A DNA stretch of 64,000 nucleotides, taken from contig NZ_AGBF01000003.1 of NCBI RefSeq assembly GCF_000225525.1, positions 83,028 to 147,027 on the forward strand, given 5' to 3'. Numbering within the stretch: position 1 is the stretch's first letter; each line of letters begins with the position of its first letter. Of the stretch, positions 62,403 to 64,000 are shown piece after piece. The translations under genes and the position numbers were made by a program. The DNA is from Streptomyces zinciresistens K42. GTDB taxonomy: Bacteria; Actinomycetota; Actinomycetes; Streptomycetales; Streptomycetaceae. Under the pieces are notes generated by a model. The model had not been told where the DNA came from, did not search any database, and saw only the letters and a list, made by a program, of their open reading frames with translations.

Positions 62403-62658
62403 GCGTTTTCACCTTTCGCGCTAGGCGCAACCGTCTGACCTGCACCGATGCCCTGCCACACCCCCAAGAACCCCGCTCAACTGTGGAACGCAGGTGTAGC
62501 TGCTTTTATGCCAGCCGTTCGACGAAAGCGCCATGCGGGTCTCCTGGTGGTAATCGAGCTGATCACTGACATCTACTCATGGAAGTGTAGGAGCAACGGG
62601 CCGTGCAGAAAGGCCCGTTGGCACAGGCAGGGACAGACACGGGACGAGGAGTGGAGCC

Positions 62659-62931
62659 ATGTCGGAACGTACACGGCCTCGATGGACGCCAGCAGAGATG
62701 GACGACTACGAAGCGGCACATGACCTGCTGAACGCGCTGATCGCCGTCTACAGCGGCCGGATCCACGCGGCACCCGGCGAGGAAGCCGTGAGCCTCCTCC
62801 GCCAGGAGCGCGCTCCGTTCCTGGCGGAGCGGGACAGCCTGACCCCCAATAGCCGGGAGCGGATCACGGAGATCCTCGACCTGCTGCCAGAGCGGATCCG
62901 CAGTGTGCGTGCCGGTGGCGCTGATGAGTGA
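62659..62931 (+). CDS. Small helical protein, probable antitoxin-like partner of a zeta-toxin-like gene
   Basis: 90 residues, with GAGGAGTGGAG directly before the ATG. The sequence MSERTRPRWTPAEMDDYEAA, then HDLLNALIAVYSGRI, is mostly helical and charged, with no membrane part. Its last eight bases overlap the next gene, which resembles zeta toxins, and this two-gene layout recurs in Streptomyces. By position it would be the antitoxin, but its sequence is not clearly like the classical epsilon protein, so the role is inferred from context. Confidence 0.7.
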   Translation: MSERTRPRWTPAEMDDYEAAHDLLNALIAVYSGRIHAAPGEEAVSLLRQERAPFLAERDSLTPNSRERITEILDLLPERIRSVRAGGADE

Positions 62932-63469
62932 GCCGGAGAAGGCTCCGCGTCTCCTGTCGGACGAACAGCTTGCCGAGATCTTCCGCGAAGACGTACGTCC
63001 CGGGCTCGACCGTCTGTCATCGCAGACGTCGCCCCACATGGTCCTCCTTGGCGGGCCCCAGGGCTCCCGGAAGACCATGCTGCGCACGGTGGTCGCGGAG
63101 CAGTTGGGGCTGACCGACGCACTGTTGTACGACGGCGACGACCACTTCGCCCTCCATCCCCACTACGACGCTCTCGCCTTGGAGCACGGCGTCCTGGAGG
63201 CGGCCCGCTTGTGCGGGCCAGACGTCGACGTCATACGCGACGCGATCCTGACGGAGGTGCTCACCCGACGGCTGAACGTCATGTTCATCGGCCCGTACAC
63301 GGCCCAGGAGTACACACTGGGCCGAGTAGCCGCCTTCCGGGCCGAGGGCTATAGCACCGAGCTGGCGTACACCGCGCTGCACCCGGCACTGACCCACGTC
63401 GGCGTGATGGACCGGCACCGCCGGGCCCTAAGCTTGGCGTTTAACGTCGCAGGTCACTCGACCTGCTGA
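62924..63469 (+). CDS. Zeta-toxin-like P-loop kinase, probably degenerate and truncated
   Basis: 181 residues from ATG 62924, overlapping the upstream gene by eight bases. Zeta toxins are ATP-dependent kinases that phosphorylate UDP-sugar precursors of the cell wall. Here the P-loop reads GGPQGSRKT, with Arg for the usual Gly before Lys. DDHFALHPHYD matches the conserved HP region. In the strand that normally carries the catalytic Glu (IEGT in active members) it reads FIGPYT. The protein stops after VMDRHRRAL, where relatives continue for dozens of residues, and the last 14 residues look unrelated. The gene is probably inactive. Confidence 0.7.
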   Translation: MSEPEKAPRLLSDEQLAEIFREDVRPGLDRLSSQTSPHMVLLGGPQGSRKTMLRTVVAEQLGLTDALLYDGDDHFALHPHYDALALEHGVLEAARLCGPDVDVIRDAILTEVLTRRLNVMFIGPYTAQEYTLGRVAAFRAEGYSTELAYTALHPALTHVGVMDRHRRALSLAFNVAGHSTC

Positions 63470-63503
63470 TCTGCGGTTCTTTCCGGGACAGCGGAGGCGG
63501 CCG

Positions 63504-63767
63504 TTGGAACTGGTGCCGTACCACCGCGTGGTCTCGGTCCTGCCGGCCGCGCCGGGGTGGAAGGTGAAAGCCGAGTGGTTCGGCCCGTTCGATGCATTCG
63601 ACGCGCCCATCGCCGCCTGGGTCATGGACGGGGAGGGCGAATTCTGGCCCGTCATCGGCGTGAGTGAGCCCGAGGGCGGGGGACCGCACCGGCCGTCGCC
63701 GGACGGCGAGTACACGCTCCGCCCCCACCTCGGCAGCGGTAACAAGATCATCGCTCCGGAGGCCTGA
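63504..63767 (+). CDS. Hypothetical protein, 87 residues
   Basis: TTG start with GCGGAGGCGG just upstream. The product (MELVPYHRVVSVLPAAPGWK) is rich in Trp, Pro and Gly and looks like a small beta-rich domain with one intact reading frame. I do not recognise it. It follows the truncated zeta-like gene after 34 bases, and 40 bases separate it from the next frame. Confidence 0.5.
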   Translation: MELVPYHRVVSVLPAAPGWKVKAEWFGPFDAFDAPIAAWVMDGEGEFWPVIGVSEPEGGGPHRPSPDGEYTLRPHLGSGNKIIAPEA

Positions 63768-63807
63768 CCCCACGCGCGCACGCCGGACTGGAGGAGGGAG
63801 CGACACC

Positions 63808-64000
63808 GTGGATCCACGTGGCGGGGACCATGATCGGCAGGCACGCTACTTCGCGCCCCGGTCCGTGCTGGACGGCGCGGAGCTCACCGAGGCGCAGGAA
63901 CAGCTGGCGCGGGCCGTCCTCGAGGTCGTGCTGCTGGTCGGTCTGCCGCCATACGGCATCGAAGCTGCAGCGGACGGTGAGGAGGCGGGGGTGGGCCTGG
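63808..64000 (+). CDS. Start of a gene running off the right edge, unknown
   Basis: GTG 63808 is preceded by GGAGGAGGGAG, an excellent ribosome site. The frame stays open to the end of the window (64 codons, VDPRGGDHDRQARYFAPRSV onward) with good codon bias. Too short to identify. Confidence 0.6.
   Translation, partial: MDPRGGDHDRQARYFAPRSVLDGAELTEAQEQLARAVLEVVLLVGLPPYGIEAAADGEEAGVGL

Noticed and set aside
60527..62485. TTCCACAGTT inverted pair (60527-60536 and 62476-62485) as the IS1634 ends
   Set aside because: One copy lies in the DUF397 coding sequence and the pair is not flanked by a duplication; the CTAG/GGCACGA borders fit better.

Overview
The window is very GC-rich actinomycete DNA with high third-position GC, GTG starts and actinomycete gene families (PAS-LuxR regulator, DUF397 remnant, IS families), so it is most likely Streptomyces. 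About four fifths of it (1-51 kb) is the right-hand part of a modular type I polyketide synthase (PKS) cluster. The cluster continues beyond the left edge.

Layout. Five PKS genes run on the plus strand. Gene 1 (2-7558, 5' end outside the window): end of a KR-ACP module, then KS-AT(malonyl)-DH-ER-KR-ACP. Gene 2 (7604-17218): KS-AT(methylmalonyl)-KR-ACP, then KS-AT(malonyl)-KR-ACP. Gene 3 (17261-27610): KS-AT(methylmalonyl)-KR-ACP, then KS-AT(malonyl)-DH-KR-ACP. Gene 4 (27662-34033): KS-AT(malonyl)-DH-KR-ACP, with a terminal thioesterase that lies in another reading frame after a run of six G. Gene 5 (34291-41193): a loading ACP, then KS-AT(malonyl)-DH-ER-KR-ACP. Gene 5 is therefore the biosynthetic start and gene 4 the end, although they are neighbours. 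Terminal docking segments fit the order 1-2-3-4.

Starter unit. Next to the loading gene lie an acyl-AMP/CoA ligase (41487-42932), a discrete acyltransferase of the VinK kind (42929-43933) and a flavin amine oxidase of the decarboxylating amino-acid monooxygenase type (44399-46078). With the N-terminal ACP of gene 5 this is the enzyme set known for amino-acid-derived starters such as 4-guanidinobutyrate in azalomycin-type macrolides. Assuming colinearity, the carboxyl end of the chain is predicted as a 2,4-diene with 6-methyl, 7-OH, 9-OH, 10-methyl, 11-OH, a saturated C12-C13 and 15-OH. Support genes follow: a phosphopantetheinyl transferase coupled to a metallophosphoesterase (minus strand), a type II thioesterase, a small unknown gene and a PAS-LuxR regulator. 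A 13/16 match to the PimM operator consensus lies in front of the type II thioesterase.

Right flank (51-64 kb). This is a decayed accessory region: remnants of IS110-like and IS1380-like transposases and of a DHA2 MFS exporter, an intact IS1634-family element with CTAG flanks just upstream of a truncated DUF397 gene, a WD40 protein, a TPR-like protein, a nitrilase-family hydrolase and a zeta-toxin-like pair whose toxin looks degenerate. I saw no tRNA, rRNA or CRISPR.
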